From NCBI GenBank assembly GCA_021496925.1, contig CP053915.1, positions 3,251,501 to 3,315,500 of the forward strand: a DNA stretch of 64,000 nucleotides, given 5' to 3'. Positions within the stretch are counted from its first letter, which is position 1. The number at the start of each line of letters is the position of its first letter. Positions 17,102 through 24,712 of this stretch are shown here, in pieces. Under the pieces are notes generated by a model. The model was not told where the DNA came from, searched no databases, and was given only the letters and a program-made list of their open reading frames with translations. A program made the translations under genes and the position numbers. Origin of the DNA: Acidovorax sp. YS12 (lineage in GTDB: Bacteria > Pseudomonadota > Gammaproteobacteria > Burkholderiales > Burkholderiaceae_C).

Positions 17102-17686
17102 TCAGGAATGCTCGAAGTGGAACACCGCCGTGCCCGCGCGTGCGTTCGGCAGGAAGCGCACCTCCTGGCCGTCCTGCAGGCCGAAGGCGTCGAGGATGCG
17201 CAGCCGGTTCTTGCCCGCCAGCACCTCGAAGTCCTTGTAGGTGCCGACGCGGATGTTCGGCGTGTCGTACCACTGGTAGGGCAGGCGCCGCGTGACCGGC
17301 ATGCGCCCGCGCAGCACCGACAGGCGGTTGGGCCAGTGCGCGAAGTTGGGAAAGGCGACGATGCCGTGCCGGCCCACGCGCGCCGTCTCGCGCAGCATGG
17401 TCTCGGCGTTGCGCAGGTGTTGCAGGGTGTCGATCTGCAGCACCACGTCGAAGCTGTTGTCCTCGAACACCGCCAGGCCGTCCTCCAGGTTGAGCTGCAG
17501 CACGTTGACGCCGCGGCGCACGCAGGCCAGCACGTTGGCGTCGGCATATTCCACGCCGTAGCCGGTGCAGCCCCGGGTGCGCTGCAGCAGGTCGAGCAGG
17601 GCGCCGTCGCCGCAGCCCAGGTCGAGCACGCGCGCGCCCTGGGGAACCAGGCGGGCGATGGCCTGCATGGTGGATGTCTCGCTCAT
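17102..17686 (-). CDS. metW: MetW, methionine biosynthesis partner of MetX
   Basis: A 194-residue protein with a SAM-methyltransferase-like fold: VLDLGCGDGALLDLL near residue 20 and the MetW block QLNLEDGLAVFEDNSFDVVLQIDTLQHLRNAE. It is always found behind metX in proteobacteria, where it supports or activates the homoserine acyltransferase. Its ATG overlaps the metX stop (ATGA), so it is translationally coupled and shares the riboswitch control upstream of metX. Confidence 0.95.
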   Translation of the reverse strand: MSETSTMQAIARLVPQGARVLDLGCGDGALLDLLQRTRGCTGYGVEYADANVLACVRRGVNVLQLNLEDGLAVFEDNSFDVVLQIDTLQHLRNAETMLRETARVGRHGIVAFPNFAHWPNRLSVLRGRMPVTRRLPYQWYDTPNIRVGTYKDFEVLAGKNRLRILDAFGLQDGQEVRFLPNARAGTAVFHFEHS

Positions 17687-18810
17687 GCCAGCTCCTTGGC
17701 GATGTTGTCGAAGTAGGAGCGCACCACGGCCATGTAGCGCGCGTCCTCCAGCAGGAAGGCGTCGTGGCCGTGCGGCGCGTCGATCTCGGCGTAGGCCACG
17801 TCGCGGTGGTTGTCCAGCAGCGCCTTGACGATCTCGCGTGAGCGCGATGGGGCGAAGCGCCAGTCGGTGCTGAAGCTCACCAGCAGGTAGCGCGCGCGCA
17901 CCGGTGCCAGCGCCCGCGTGAGGCTGCCGCCGTGGCGCCGCGCGGGGTCGAAATAGTCCAGCGCGCGTGTGATGAGCAGGTAGGTGTTGGCGTCGAAGTA
18001 GTCGCTGAACTTGTCGCCCTGGTGGCGCAGGTAGCTTTCGATCTGGAACTCGATGTCCTGCGTCGAGTACTTCGGCTCCAGCCCGTCGCGCAGCTGGCGG
18101 CCGAACTTCTCGTTCATCACGTCGTCGCTCAGGTAGGTGATGTGGCCGATCATGCGCGCGATGCGCAGGCCGCGCTTCGGGATCACGCCATGCGCGTAGA
18201 AGTGGCCGCCGTGGAAGTCCGGGTCGGTCACGATGGCGCGGCGCGCCACCTCGTTGAAGGCGATGTTCTCCGCCGTCAGGTTGGGCGCGCTGGCCACCAC
18301 CACGGCATGGCGCATGCGCTCGGGGTACTGGAGGGTCCAGGAAAGCGCCTGCATGCCGCCCAGGCTGCCGCCCATCACCGCCGCCAGCTGCGTGATGCCC
18401 AGCCGGTCGAGCAGCCGGGCCTGGGCATCGACCCAATCCTCCACCGTGACCACGGGGAAGTCGGCGCCATAGACGTGCCCCGTGCCGGGGTGGGTGTGCA
18501 TCGGGCCGGTCGAGCCGAAGCACGAGCCCAGGTTGTTCACGCCGATGACGAAGAAGCGGTTGGTGTCCACGGGCTTGCCCGGGCCGATCATGTTGTCCCA
18601 CCAGCCTTCGCTCTTGGGCTGCCCCTCGTACACGCCCGCGACGTGGTGCGACGCGTTCAGGGCATGGCACACGAGCACGGCGTTCGAGCGCTCGGCGTTG
18701 AGCGTGCCGTAGGTCTCGTAGGCCAGGGTGTAGTCTTGGATGGAGGTTCCCCCCTGCAGCGGCAGGGCCTCCGGGAAGTGCATGAACTGGGGTGTGGCGA
18801 TGAACGACAT
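17683..18810 (-). CDS. metX: MetX, homoserine O-acyltransferase (probably succinyltransferase)
   Basis: First committed enzyme of methionine synthesis. The 375-residue alpha/beta-hydrolase-fold protein has nucleophile elbow GGSLGGMQ, NLGSCFGSTGP and a catalytic His in DAPHGHDAFL. Betaproteobacterial MetX enzymes mostly use succinyl-CoA, so the acetyl/succinyl choice is left open. ATG 18810 (MSFIATPQF) is preferred. The in-frame ATG at 18825 (MPGFFMSF) lies within the terminator hairpin of the leader. Expression is probably shut off by SAM through the upstream riboswitch. Confidence 0.95.
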   Translation of the reverse strand: MSFIATPQFMHFPEALPLQGGTSIQDYTLAYETYGTLNAERSNAVLVCHALNASHHVAGVYEGQPKSEGWWDNMIGPGKPVDTNRFFVIGVNNLGSCFGSTGPMHTHPGTGHVYGADFPVVTVEDWVDAQARLLDRLGITQLAAVMGGSLGGMQALSWTLQYPERMRHAVVVASAPNLTAENIAFNEVARRAIVTDPDFHGGHFYAHGVIPKRGLRIARMIGHITYLSDDVMNEKFGRQLRDGLEPKYSTQDIEFQIESYLRHQGDKFSDYFDANTYLLITRALDYFDPARRHGGSLTRALAPVRARYLLVSFSTDWRFAPSRSREIVKALLDNHRDVAYAEIDAPHGHDAFLLEDARYMAVVRSYFDNIAKELA

Positions 18811-18811
18811 G

Positions 18812-18844
18812 AAAAAACCCGGCATCGCTAAAAACGAGGCCGGG
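18812..18844 (-). terminator. Rho-independent terminator in the metX leader
   Basis: On the minus strand CCCGGC, a loop with a T-run, and GCCGGG are followed by TTTTTT, directly before the metX ATG. Between the riboswitch and the gene it can act as the off-switch for transcription, which would make control transcriptional. Confidence 0.8.
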
Positions 18845-18860
18845 CGGACATGCCAGCGGA

Positions 18861-18914
18861 CGGGTCTTTAGCTGGATTTATAAAGCGCCCGCAAGCGGTG
18901 GCAAATCGGCGCCG
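18861..18914 (-). promoter_or_regulatory. SAM-II (SAM_alpha) riboswitch candidate
   Basis: On the minus strand the element shows GCGCC-GATTT, then a loop, then GGCGC (the P1 stem), then TATAAAT and AGCTAAAG, the conserved order of the SAM-II pseudoknot aptamer. It lies about 50-100 nt upstream of metX, a classic SAM-II target, with a terminator in between. SAM-II is best known from Alphaproteobacteria. Identification is by motif only; covariance scoring was not possible. Confidence 0.75.
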
Positions 18915-18926
18915 GGCCATTATGGA

Positions 18927-19493
18927 TCAAGTCGGCGCCCACAGGGCCAACAACCCCAGCCCCAGGAAGATCACCGCCGACACCACGTGCACCGCGCGGA
19001 TCGGCACGCGCCGCGTGATGCGCTCGCCCAGCCAGACCACCGGCGCGTTCGCTAGCATCATGCCCACCGTGGTGCCCATCACCACCCACGCCCAGGCGCT
19101 GTACTGCGCGGCCAGCATGACGGTGGCGATCTGCGTCTTGTCGCCCATCTCGGCCAGGAAGAAGGCCAGCACCGTGGTGCCGAACACGCCCCAGCGCGGC
19201 GCGTCGCCGCCGGCCTCGTCATCGTCCAGCTTGTCGGGAATCAGCATCCACAGCGCCATGGCGATGAACGACGCCCCCAGCACCCAGCGCAGCAGCTGCG
19301 GGCCCAGCAACTGGGTCACCCAGGCGCCCACGGCCCCGGCCAGCGCATGGTTGGTCAGCGTGGCAACGAAAATGCCCAGCACGATCGGCCAGGGCTTGCG
19401 AAAGCGCGCGGCCAGCACGAGCGAGAGCAACTGGGTCTTGTCACCCATTTCAGCCAACGCAACGATGGCCGTGGATACGAAAAAGGCTTCCAT
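18927..19493 (-). CDS. GDT1/UPF0016 family manganese exporter
   Basis: A 188-residue membrane protein with two repeats of the family signature, ALAEMGDKTQ near residue 10 and FLAEMGDKTQ near 110, and about six to seven helices. GDT1/TMEM165 proteins are cation/H+ exchangers; bacterial members such as MneA export Mn2+. ATG 19493 (MEAFFVSTAIVALAEMGDKTQ) is chosen because the next longer start would run through the yybP-ykoY riboswitch. That riboswitch supports Mn2+ as substrate. It is transcribed toward metX but has its own control region. Confidence 0.92.
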   Translation of the reverse strand: MEAFFVSTAIVALAEMGDKTQLLSLVLAARFRKPWPIVLGIFVATLTNHALAGAVGAWVTQLLGPQLLRWVLGASFIAMALWMLIPDKLDDDEAGGDAPRWGVFGTTVLAFFLAEMGDKTQIATVMLAAQYSAWAWVVMGTTVGMMLANAPVVWLGERITRRVPIRAVHVVSAVIFLGLGLLALWAPT

Positions 19494-19564
19494 GGAGCAG
19501 GGGTAGGCTGGATGGCACGCAAACATCGGCCACGCGCCGACTCCAGCCGTAAAGGATCGGTGCG

Positions 19565-19680
19565 CAGCCAATGGTCTCGCCCAGCATGCATGCCGCATGT
19601 GCCATGGAGCCAGTGGCCCCAAGTCTGTTGACACATGCCCCTGGCGCGTTGCGCGCCAAGCGGACTACTCCCCAAAGACA
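19565..19680 (-). promoter_or_regulatory. yybP-ykoY manganese riboswitch
   Basis: The minus strand carries the conserved pieces in order: TTTGGGGAGTAG, GTCAACAGACT and GGGCGAGACC, with GC-rich stems between them. These are the loop and junction signatures of the yybP-ykoY Mn2+ riboswitch. It sits in the leader of the GDT1-family gene (about 70 nt before the ATG), a known target class. High Mn2+ should switch the exporter on. Confidence 0.85.
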
Positions 19681-19922
19681 GAGCGCGGATTGTAGGGCCT
19701 GGGGCGGGGTACCCTGGTGAAAGTACCGAGAAAAAGTGCGGCATGTCCGCCCTGCCGCAAGGGCGGGGGCGGATTAATCTGAACCATAATGAACGGCCTT
19801 TTTTGCCCTGCGGCAAGCAAGGCGCATGCGGTGTCTGGTCAGTTTCGCGTCTTTGAGTTCGTCACGGGTTTGCTGATTGCGTCGGTCTCCATCGCTTTTT
19901 CATGTTTTTTCAGGAGTCCCTC

Positions 19923-20222
19923 ATGGGCAACAAACTGTACGTGGGCAACCTGCCCTATTCCTTCCGCGACGGCGATCTCGAGCAAACCTTCGGCGCCTTC
20001 GGCGCGGTGCAAAGCGCTAAAGTCATGATGGAGCGCGACACCGGCCGTTCCAAGGGCTTTGGCTTCGTCGAAATGGGCAGCGCCGCCGAGGCGCAAGCCG
20101 CGATTGCCGGCGTGCACGGTCAGCAGTTTGGCGGCCGCGATCTGGTGGTCAATATCGCCCGCCCCATGGAGCCGCGCCCGCCCCGCGCTGGCGGCTACGG
20201 CGGCGGCCGCGGCGCCTATTGA
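19923..20222 (+). CDS. RRM-domain RNA-binding protein
   Basis: A 99-residue single-RRM protein with RNP-2 LYVGNL (residues 4-9) and RNP-1 KGFGFVEM (about 46-53), then a short Arg/Gly tail (PRAGGYGGGRGAY). Such small glycine-tail RRM proteins in proteobacteria and cyanobacteria are often induced by cold. The leader of about 130 nt is long. ATG 19923 follows AGGAGTCCCTC, shared almost exactly with the paralogue at 20498. A terminator follows. Confidence 0.93.
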   Translation: MGNKLYVGNLPYSFRDGDLEQTFGAFGAVQSAKVMMERDTGRSKGFGFVEMGSAAEAQAAIAGVHGQQFGGRDLVVNIARPMEPRPPRAGGYGGGRGAY

Positions 20223-20274
20223 GGCGGCCGTGTTTCCCGCGCCCGTCGGGTGCGGGTTTCCACGGATGTGACAG

Positions 20275-20296
20275 GCCCCGGCAACGGGGCTTTTTT
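20275..20296 (+). terminator. Rho-independent terminator after first RRM gene
   Basis: GCCCC, a GGCAAC loop and GGGGC are followed by TTTTTT, 50 nt after the stop codon. Confidence 0.85.
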
Positions 20297-20497
20297 AATG
20301 CATCGCAGCAAATGCGCCACATTCAGGGCCGCGCCTTGCTTTTTATTGGGATTTGTGCTGCATAATGTTTCGGCGGATTTTTTCCGCAAGTTCGCGGTGA
20401 TCCGTCAAATTCATGCATAGTGCGTCCGCAAGATCAACTGGCAGCGTTTTCGGGGCTCCGTCGCTTTCTGCTTTCATGGTTTTTTAGGAGTCCCTGA

Positions 20498-20956
20498 ATG
20501 GGCAACAAACTGTATGTCGGCAACCTGCCCTATTCGGTGCGCGACAACGATCTGGAACAAGCGTTCAGCGCCTTCGGCGCCGTCACCAGCGCCAAGGTCA
20601 TGATGGAGCGCGATACAGGGCGCTCCAAGGGCTTCGGCTTCGTGGAGATGGGCAGCGATGCCGAGGCGCAAGCCGCCATCAACGGCATGAACGGCCAGCC
20701 CCTGGGCGGCCGCAGCATCGTCGTCAACGAAGCGCGCCCGATGGAGCCCCGGCCGCCGCGCAGCGGTGGCTTTGGTGGCGGTGGCGGTGGCGGCTTCGGC
20801 GGTGGTGGCCGCAGTGGCGGCGGCTTCGGCGGCGGCCGTGACGGCGGCAGCCGCGAAGGGGGCTTCCGCAGCCCCTACGGCGCTGGCCCGCGCGGCGGCG
20901 GCAACGGCGGTGGCCGTGGCGGCTACGGCGGCGGCCGTGGCGGCGACAGCTACTGA
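20498..20956 (+). CDS. RRM-domain RNA-binding protein with glycine-rich tail
   Basis: A 152-residue paralogue of the previous gene, with the same RRM (LYVGNLPYSVRDNDLEQAF; RNP-1 KGFGFVEM) and a much longer Gly/Arg/Ser tail (residues 88-152) of GGFGGG and GGGRGG repeats, likely a disordered RNA-chaperone region. The leader is again about 125 nt, ends in the shared TTTTTTAGGAGTCCCT, and has a CATAAT -10-like element at 20361-20366. The chromosomal neighbour that the ICE inserted behind. Confidence 0.93.
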   Translation: MGNKLYVGNLPYSVRDNDLEQAFSAFGAVTSAKVMMERDTGRSKGFGFVEMGSDAEAQAAINGMNGQPLGGRSIVVNEARPMEPRPPRSGGFGGGGGGGFGGGGRSGGGFGGGRDGGSREGGFRSPYGAGPRGGGNGGGRGGYGGGRGGDSY

Positions 20957-20977
20957 GCTGCGCGCGTATTGCTCGAA

Positions 20978-21000
20978 AGGCTCCGTGAGGAGCCTTTTTT
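20978..21000 (+). terminator. Rho-independent terminator overlapping attL
   Basis: AGGCTC-CGTGAG-GAGCCT is followed by a run of six to seven T, 22 nt after the second RRM gene stop. The T-run is the first half of the ICE attachment sequence. Confidence 0.88.
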
Positions 21001-21003
21001 CAT
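20996..21003. other. attL, Tn4371-family attachment site
   Basis: The octamer TTTTTCAT is the direct repeat reported to flank Tn4371-family ICEs. It sits about 175 bp before a Tn4371-type integrase gene, at the exact point where chromosomal gene order gives way to ICE genes. A dyad TCCAGC/GCTGGA follows at 21015-21036. The attR copy is beyond the window. Confidence 0.8.
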
Positions 21004-21178
21004 TTCACCATGACTCCAGCACCGAACTTTGCTGGACTACGCCGAAGCCCGATACAGCAGGTTTATCAATAACTTAGGCGAGTCCAACATATGCCGGTGC
21101 TTTCCGAAACCTGACCCGGCTTCCCCTCTGATGGCCCCTACATGGCTCTTGGGAATCGGGTCTTTCCGAGGAGTCATC

Positions 21179-22378
21179 GTGGCAAAACTCAAGCTCACCA
21201 AGTCCGCAGTCGATGCGGCACAACCCCAGGCGCAGGCCGTCGAACTCCGGGACACGCTGGTGCCCGGCTTCCTGTGCAAGGTTACACCAGCGGGCCGCAA
21301 GGTGTTCATGCTCCAGTACCGCACGAACGCTGGCGAGCGGCGCAAGCCCGCCCTGGGCCTGTACGGGGAACTGACCGTCGAGCAGGCCCGCTCGCTGGCC
21401 CAGGAATGGCTGGCCGAGGTGCGCCGGGGCGGCGACCCCAGCGCGGCCAAGGCCGCCGCCCGTTCAGCCCCCACGGTCAAGGAGCTGTGTACCAAGTTCA
21501 TGGAGGATTACTCCAAGCAGCGCAACAAGCCCAGCACCCAGCGCGGGTATCAGGCCGTCATCGACCGCTGCATCGTTCCGATGCTGGGCCGTTTGAAGGT
21601 CCAGGACGTGAAGCGCCCGGACGTGGCCACGGCGATGAAGAAGATGGCGCACAAGCCGGCCGAGGCCAACCGTGCTTTCAGCGTGATGCGCAAGATGTTC
21701 AACCTGGCCGAGGTGTGGGGCCACCGGCCTGACGGCACCAACCCCTGCCGCCACGTCCCGATGTACCCCAACGGCAAGGCCACCCACCTCATCAGCGACG
21801 AGGACATGGGCAAGCTGTTTCGGCGACTGGAGCACATCGAAGCCGAGGGTCTGGAGAACTACGTCATCCCGCTGGCGATCCGCCTTCAATTCGAGTTCGC
21901 CGGCCGCCGCTCCGAAATCGTGACGCTCCGATGGGATTGGGTGGACCTGGACAACCGCCGCGTGGTCTGGCCGGACAGCAAGACGGGCGGCATGTCCAAG
22001 CCCATGAGCGAGGAAGCCTATCGACTGCTCTCGACGGCGCCACGGCAGGAAGGCACTCCCTATGTGCTGCCGTCTCCAAGCCATCCCGGCAAGCACCTGA
22101 CCACGGGCGAGTATTACGGCGGCTGGAGCCGCGCCCTCAAGGCGGCGGGCGCCACGCACGTCGGCACGCATGGCATCCGCCACCGCTCCGCGACCGACAT
22201 TGCCAACTCGGGCATCCCGGTCAAGGTCGGCATGGCGCTGACGGCGCACAAGACCGTGGCGATGTTCATGCGCTACGTCCACACCGAGGACGATCCGGTG
22301 CGCAAGGCGGCCGAGCTGGTGGCGAACCGGCGCAAGACGATCACCGAGGCGCAGCGGCCTGCGGAGGTGGCTGCATGA
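21179..22378 (+). CDS. int: Tn4371-family tyrosine integrase
   Basis: A 399-residue site-specific recombinase that integrates and excises the ICE. It has an N-terminal arm-binding DUF4102-like region (LTKSAVDAAQPQ, VPGFLCKVTPAGRKVF, residues 5-90), a core-binding domain and a catalytic domain. Catalytic residues are Arg in EFAGRRSEI (about 243), HGIR (331-334), His in LTAHKT (about 357) and Tyr366 in MFMRYVH. GTG 21179 is chosen because GAGGAG lies 6 nt upstream and family members start MAKLKLTKSA. Confidence 0.95.
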   Translation: MAKLKLTKSAVDAAQPQAQAVELRDTLVPGFLCKVTPAGRKVFMLQYRTNAGERRKPALGLYGELTVEQARSLAQEWLAEVRRGGDPSAAKAAARSAPTVKELCTKFMEDYSKQRNKPSTQRGYQAVIDRCIVPMLGRLKVQDVKRPDVATAMKKMAHKPAEANRAFSVMRKMFNLAEVWGHRPDGTNPCRHVPMYPNGKATHLISDEDMGKLFRRLEHIEAEGLENYVIPLAIRLQFEFAGRRSEIVTLRWDWVDLDNRRVVWPDSKTGGMSKPMSEEAYRLLSTAPRQEGTPYVLPSPSHPGKHLTTGEYYGGWSRALKAAGATHVGTHGIRHRSATDIANSGIPVKVGMALTAHKTVAMFMRYVHTEDDPVRKAAELVANRRKTITEAQRPAEVAA

Positions 22379-22617
22379 CCAAGAAGGCGCCTGCGATGGC
22401 GGGAGTCGCACCCGCCGCCGTGCCTGCCGGCTACGCCGGCATCCACGGCGGCATCGTGGATCTGCTCGATGCCGCGCGCCAGACGGCAGCGCGCAGCGTC
22501 AATGCGCTGATGACGGCCAGCTACTGGGAGATTGGCCGCCGCATCGTGGAGGCCGAGCAACAGGGCATCAGTTCTGGTTCCGCCTCGGAAGTCGGCGCTG
22601 ATGAAGACAGCCTTTGA
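22375..22617 (+). pseudogene. Truncated DUF1016 (YhcG-type) N-terminal fragment
   Basis: Starts at an ATGA overlap with int. About 63 residues (GYAGIHGGIVDLLDAARQTA, SYWEIGRRIVEAEQQG) match the N-terminal domain of DUF1016/YhcG PDDEXK-nuclease proteins, which often follow int in Tn4371 ICEs and run over 300 residues. Similarity stops near 22567 and about 17 unrelated codons lead to a stop. The rest of the gene is absent. The accessory module was joined here by recombination. Confidence 0.75.
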
Positions 22618-23596
22618 ATCGCTGTCGCATCTTCAATCGCGAGCGTTCGACACCGACGCAGTGACTCTTTTGGTCGATCCGGAACAGTTTGCGGCAACCG
22701 TTCCGCAGGATGCGGCCCTCATCGTGGATGCGACGGCGTCACTTCAGGTGCTGGCTGCAGAAACACAATCGGCAGCGTTGGATCAATCCCCAGCCCGATT
22801 GGCACGGATCGCGATGTATGGTCAGGGGCGCTGTGTGGCGGTATTGCTCGAAGGAGCTGGCCGTGCCGGCCGAGTTGACGACCTCACGGCGTTCTTGTTC
22901 GAGTGCTGCCGGTTTGCACCGGAACTGCGTGCGTCGATTGCCGGCGAGACGTCTGAGCCGACTCGGATTTTCGTGGGTGACAACTGTCGTTCGCTGACGA
23001 TGCCTATGTCTGACGCCGTTGTTTCGCGGTCGACGTCACTGGCCGGCCTGCAACTGGAACGATGGCTCGTTGATGGGCTTCCGAAGGAAGCGACGCTTTG
23101 CGCCGGAATCTCAGATGCCGAAGGCCTTGGAATGGCATGGACCCGCGCCAGCCTTGGCCCGACCACTGCGCTTGAAGTCGCAGACGATGGTGGCTGGAAC
23201 ATTCGGGTCCTGTCCCCAGTTGCGCAAGCAATCCATGCTGATGCGCTGCGCTGGGGTGCTCTGGAAACAGGCGGCGCCTTGATCGGCCGCATCTCGTTTG
23301 AAAATCGAACCATCACCATTGCAGGCCTTGTTGAGGCACCGCCTGACAGTGTTCGAGAGGCCGCCCGCTTCGTCCTCGGAACCAACGGGCTTGTTCAAAA
23401 TTTGCGCGCCGCAAACGCGGCCTCTTTGGGGTATCTCGCCTTTATAGGAACGTGGCACAGCCACCCGAAAGGCGGCGCACATTCGGGTATCGACCGAAAT
23501 ACATTGCGCGGCATCGCCGAGGATGCTGGCGGCCTTCCGGCCGTGTCGTTGGTATGGACTCCGACAGGACTCACGTGTGCGGTGGATCGCTGGTAG
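22601..23596 (+). CDS. JAB/MPN metallopeptidase with partial E1 (ThiF)-like N-terminus, probable truncated E1-JAB fusion
   Basis: A 331-residue protein. The C-terminal JAB domain (about 205-331) has a JAMM-type set: Glu222 in LETGGALIG, then WHSHPKGGAHSGID giving His286, His288, Ser295 and Asp298. The loop between His288 and Ser295 is one residue shorter than in the eukaryotic motif. Residues about 1-110 resemble the second half of a ThiF/E1 Rossmann domain (DAALIVDATASLQVL; ARIAMYGQGRCVAVLLEGAGR). The glycine-rich ATP site is missing. The frame stays open back into DUF1016-derived DNA, so the gene seems to have lost its 5' part. JAB domains in bacterial ubiquitin-like systems remove conjugates. 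ATG 22601 is the first ATG after the junction. Confidence 0.7.
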   Translation: MKTAFESLSHLQSRAFDTDAVTLLVDPEQFAATVPQDAALIVDATASLQVLAAETQSAALDQSPARLARIAMYGQGRCVAVLLEGAGRAGRVDDLTAFLFECCRFAPELRASIAGETSEPTRIFVGDNCRSLTMPMSDAVVSRSTSLAGLQLERWLVDGLPKEATLCAGISDAEGLGMAWTRASLGPTTALEVADDGGWNIRVLSPVAQAIHADALRWGALETGGALIGRISFENRTITIAGLVEAPPDSVREAARFVLGTNGLVQNLRAANAASLGYLAFIGTWHSHPKGGAHSGIDRNTLRGIAEDAGGLPAVSLVWTPTGLTCAVDRW

Positions 23597-23641
23597 GTGC
23601 AAAGCCACCGGCACTTTGTTGGCATAAAACAAGAGGGATGT

Positions 23642-24712
23642 ATGGCTGACTACTTCGAGATCGACTTTCTTGGCGTCGAAACAGCGAAAAGCGGGGACGC
23701 GATCACGCTGCGCTACTCGGTGAATGGCACCGAGGGCGTGCACGTTGTTGACGGTGGGTATCTGGATACGGGTGATCAGATAGTCGAGCATCTGAAGACG
23801 TACTATGGAACAACAGTCATCGACCATGTGATCCTCACGCACCCAGATCGCGATCACGCCAACGGACTACGAAAAGTCCTGGAGCAATGCACGGTCAGGA
23901 ATCTTTGGATCAACCGGCCGTGGATATACGCGGACCAGTTGATCGATCGCTTTGAGACCTATGAATCGGTTGAAGCCCTGCGACGGAAGTTGCGCTCAAT
24001 CTACGATGCCACGGCAATTCTTGAGGATATTGCGGTGGAGAAGGGAATTCCAATCCATGCCCCCCTTCAGGGGCAGAGCATCGGTCCGTTCGCGGTCATG
24101 GCACCTACCCTGGGGCGCTACTTGGACCTGATCGTGGACTCCGCGAAGACACCGGAAGCTGTCGAAGAAAGTGCTTTTGATAGCGCGCTGAGCAGCATAT
24201 TCCGGGCAGTGAAGGCCGCGACCGCCTACATCAAGTCCCTGTGGGGCGAGGAATATTTCCCGCCTGAGCCGACCAGTCGTGAGAATGAAATGAGTGTGGT
24301 GCAGTCGGCTGTCTTGAACGGTCATCGCGTCATGCTTACTGGCGATGCCGGGCGTGAAGCACTGCAGGAGGTGATCGACTACGCACCTTTCGTGGGACTC
24401 GCGCTGCCAGGTATTCGGTATTTCCAAGTGCCCCATCACGGCGGGCGACACAACGTTTCGACCGAAGTCTTGGATCAACTGCTCGGCCCACGGTTGAACA
24501 GTATGCCGGACAAGCACCATTGGAATGCCATATGCAGTTCTGCCAAGGCGGATGAGGATCATCCGCGGAAGTCGGTGATTCGCGCCGTATTGCACCGGGG
24601 TGGGCACTGGGCGGCAACTGAAAGCCAGAACATACGCATCGGGGCAGGCATCACCCGCGATGGCTGGGTGCCGATTCCCCAGGCGGCGTATCCGGAAGAT
24701 CAAGAAAATTGA
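23642..24712 (+). CDS. MBL-fold metallo-hydrolase, ComEC/Rec2-like
   Basis: A 356-residue metallo-beta-lactamase-fold protein without membrane segments. The metal motif is THPDRDHANGL (residues 66-76), with VMLTGDAGREAL and VPHHGGRHN later, the pattern of the ComEC/Rec2 hydrolase domain. It lies 45 nt after the JAB gene with a GAGGG ribosome site. MBL proteins next to E1/JAB genes occur in bacterial ubiquitin-like operons, so it is probably a partner in that module. Substrate is unknown; a nuclease or phosphodiesterase is possible. Confidence 0.8.
   Translation: MADYFEIDFLGVETAKSGDAITLRYSVNGTEGVHVVDGGYLDTGDQIVEHLKTYYGTTVIDHVILTHPDRDHANGLRKVLEQCTVRNLWINRPWIYADQLIDRFETYESVEALRRKLRSIYDATAILEDIAVEKGIPIHAPLQGQSIGPFAVMAPTLGRYLDLIVDSAKTPEAVEESAFDSALSSIFRAVKAATAYIKSLWGEEYFPPEPTSRENEMSVVQSAVLNGHRVMLTGDAGREALQEVIDYAPFVGLALPGIRYFQVPHHGGRHNVSTEVLDQLLGPRLNSMPDKHHWNAICSSAKADEDHPRKSVIRAVLHRGGHWAATESQNIRIGAGITRDGWVPIPQAAYPEDQEN

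Noticed and set aside
18811..18825. Longer metX start (MPGFFMSF)
   Set aside because: This ATG lies within the terminator hairpin of the riboswitch leader; MSFIATPQF fits the family start.
19494..19634. Longer start for the GDT1-family protein
   Set aside because: The added residues are encoded by the Mn2+ riboswitch and have no membrane or family character.
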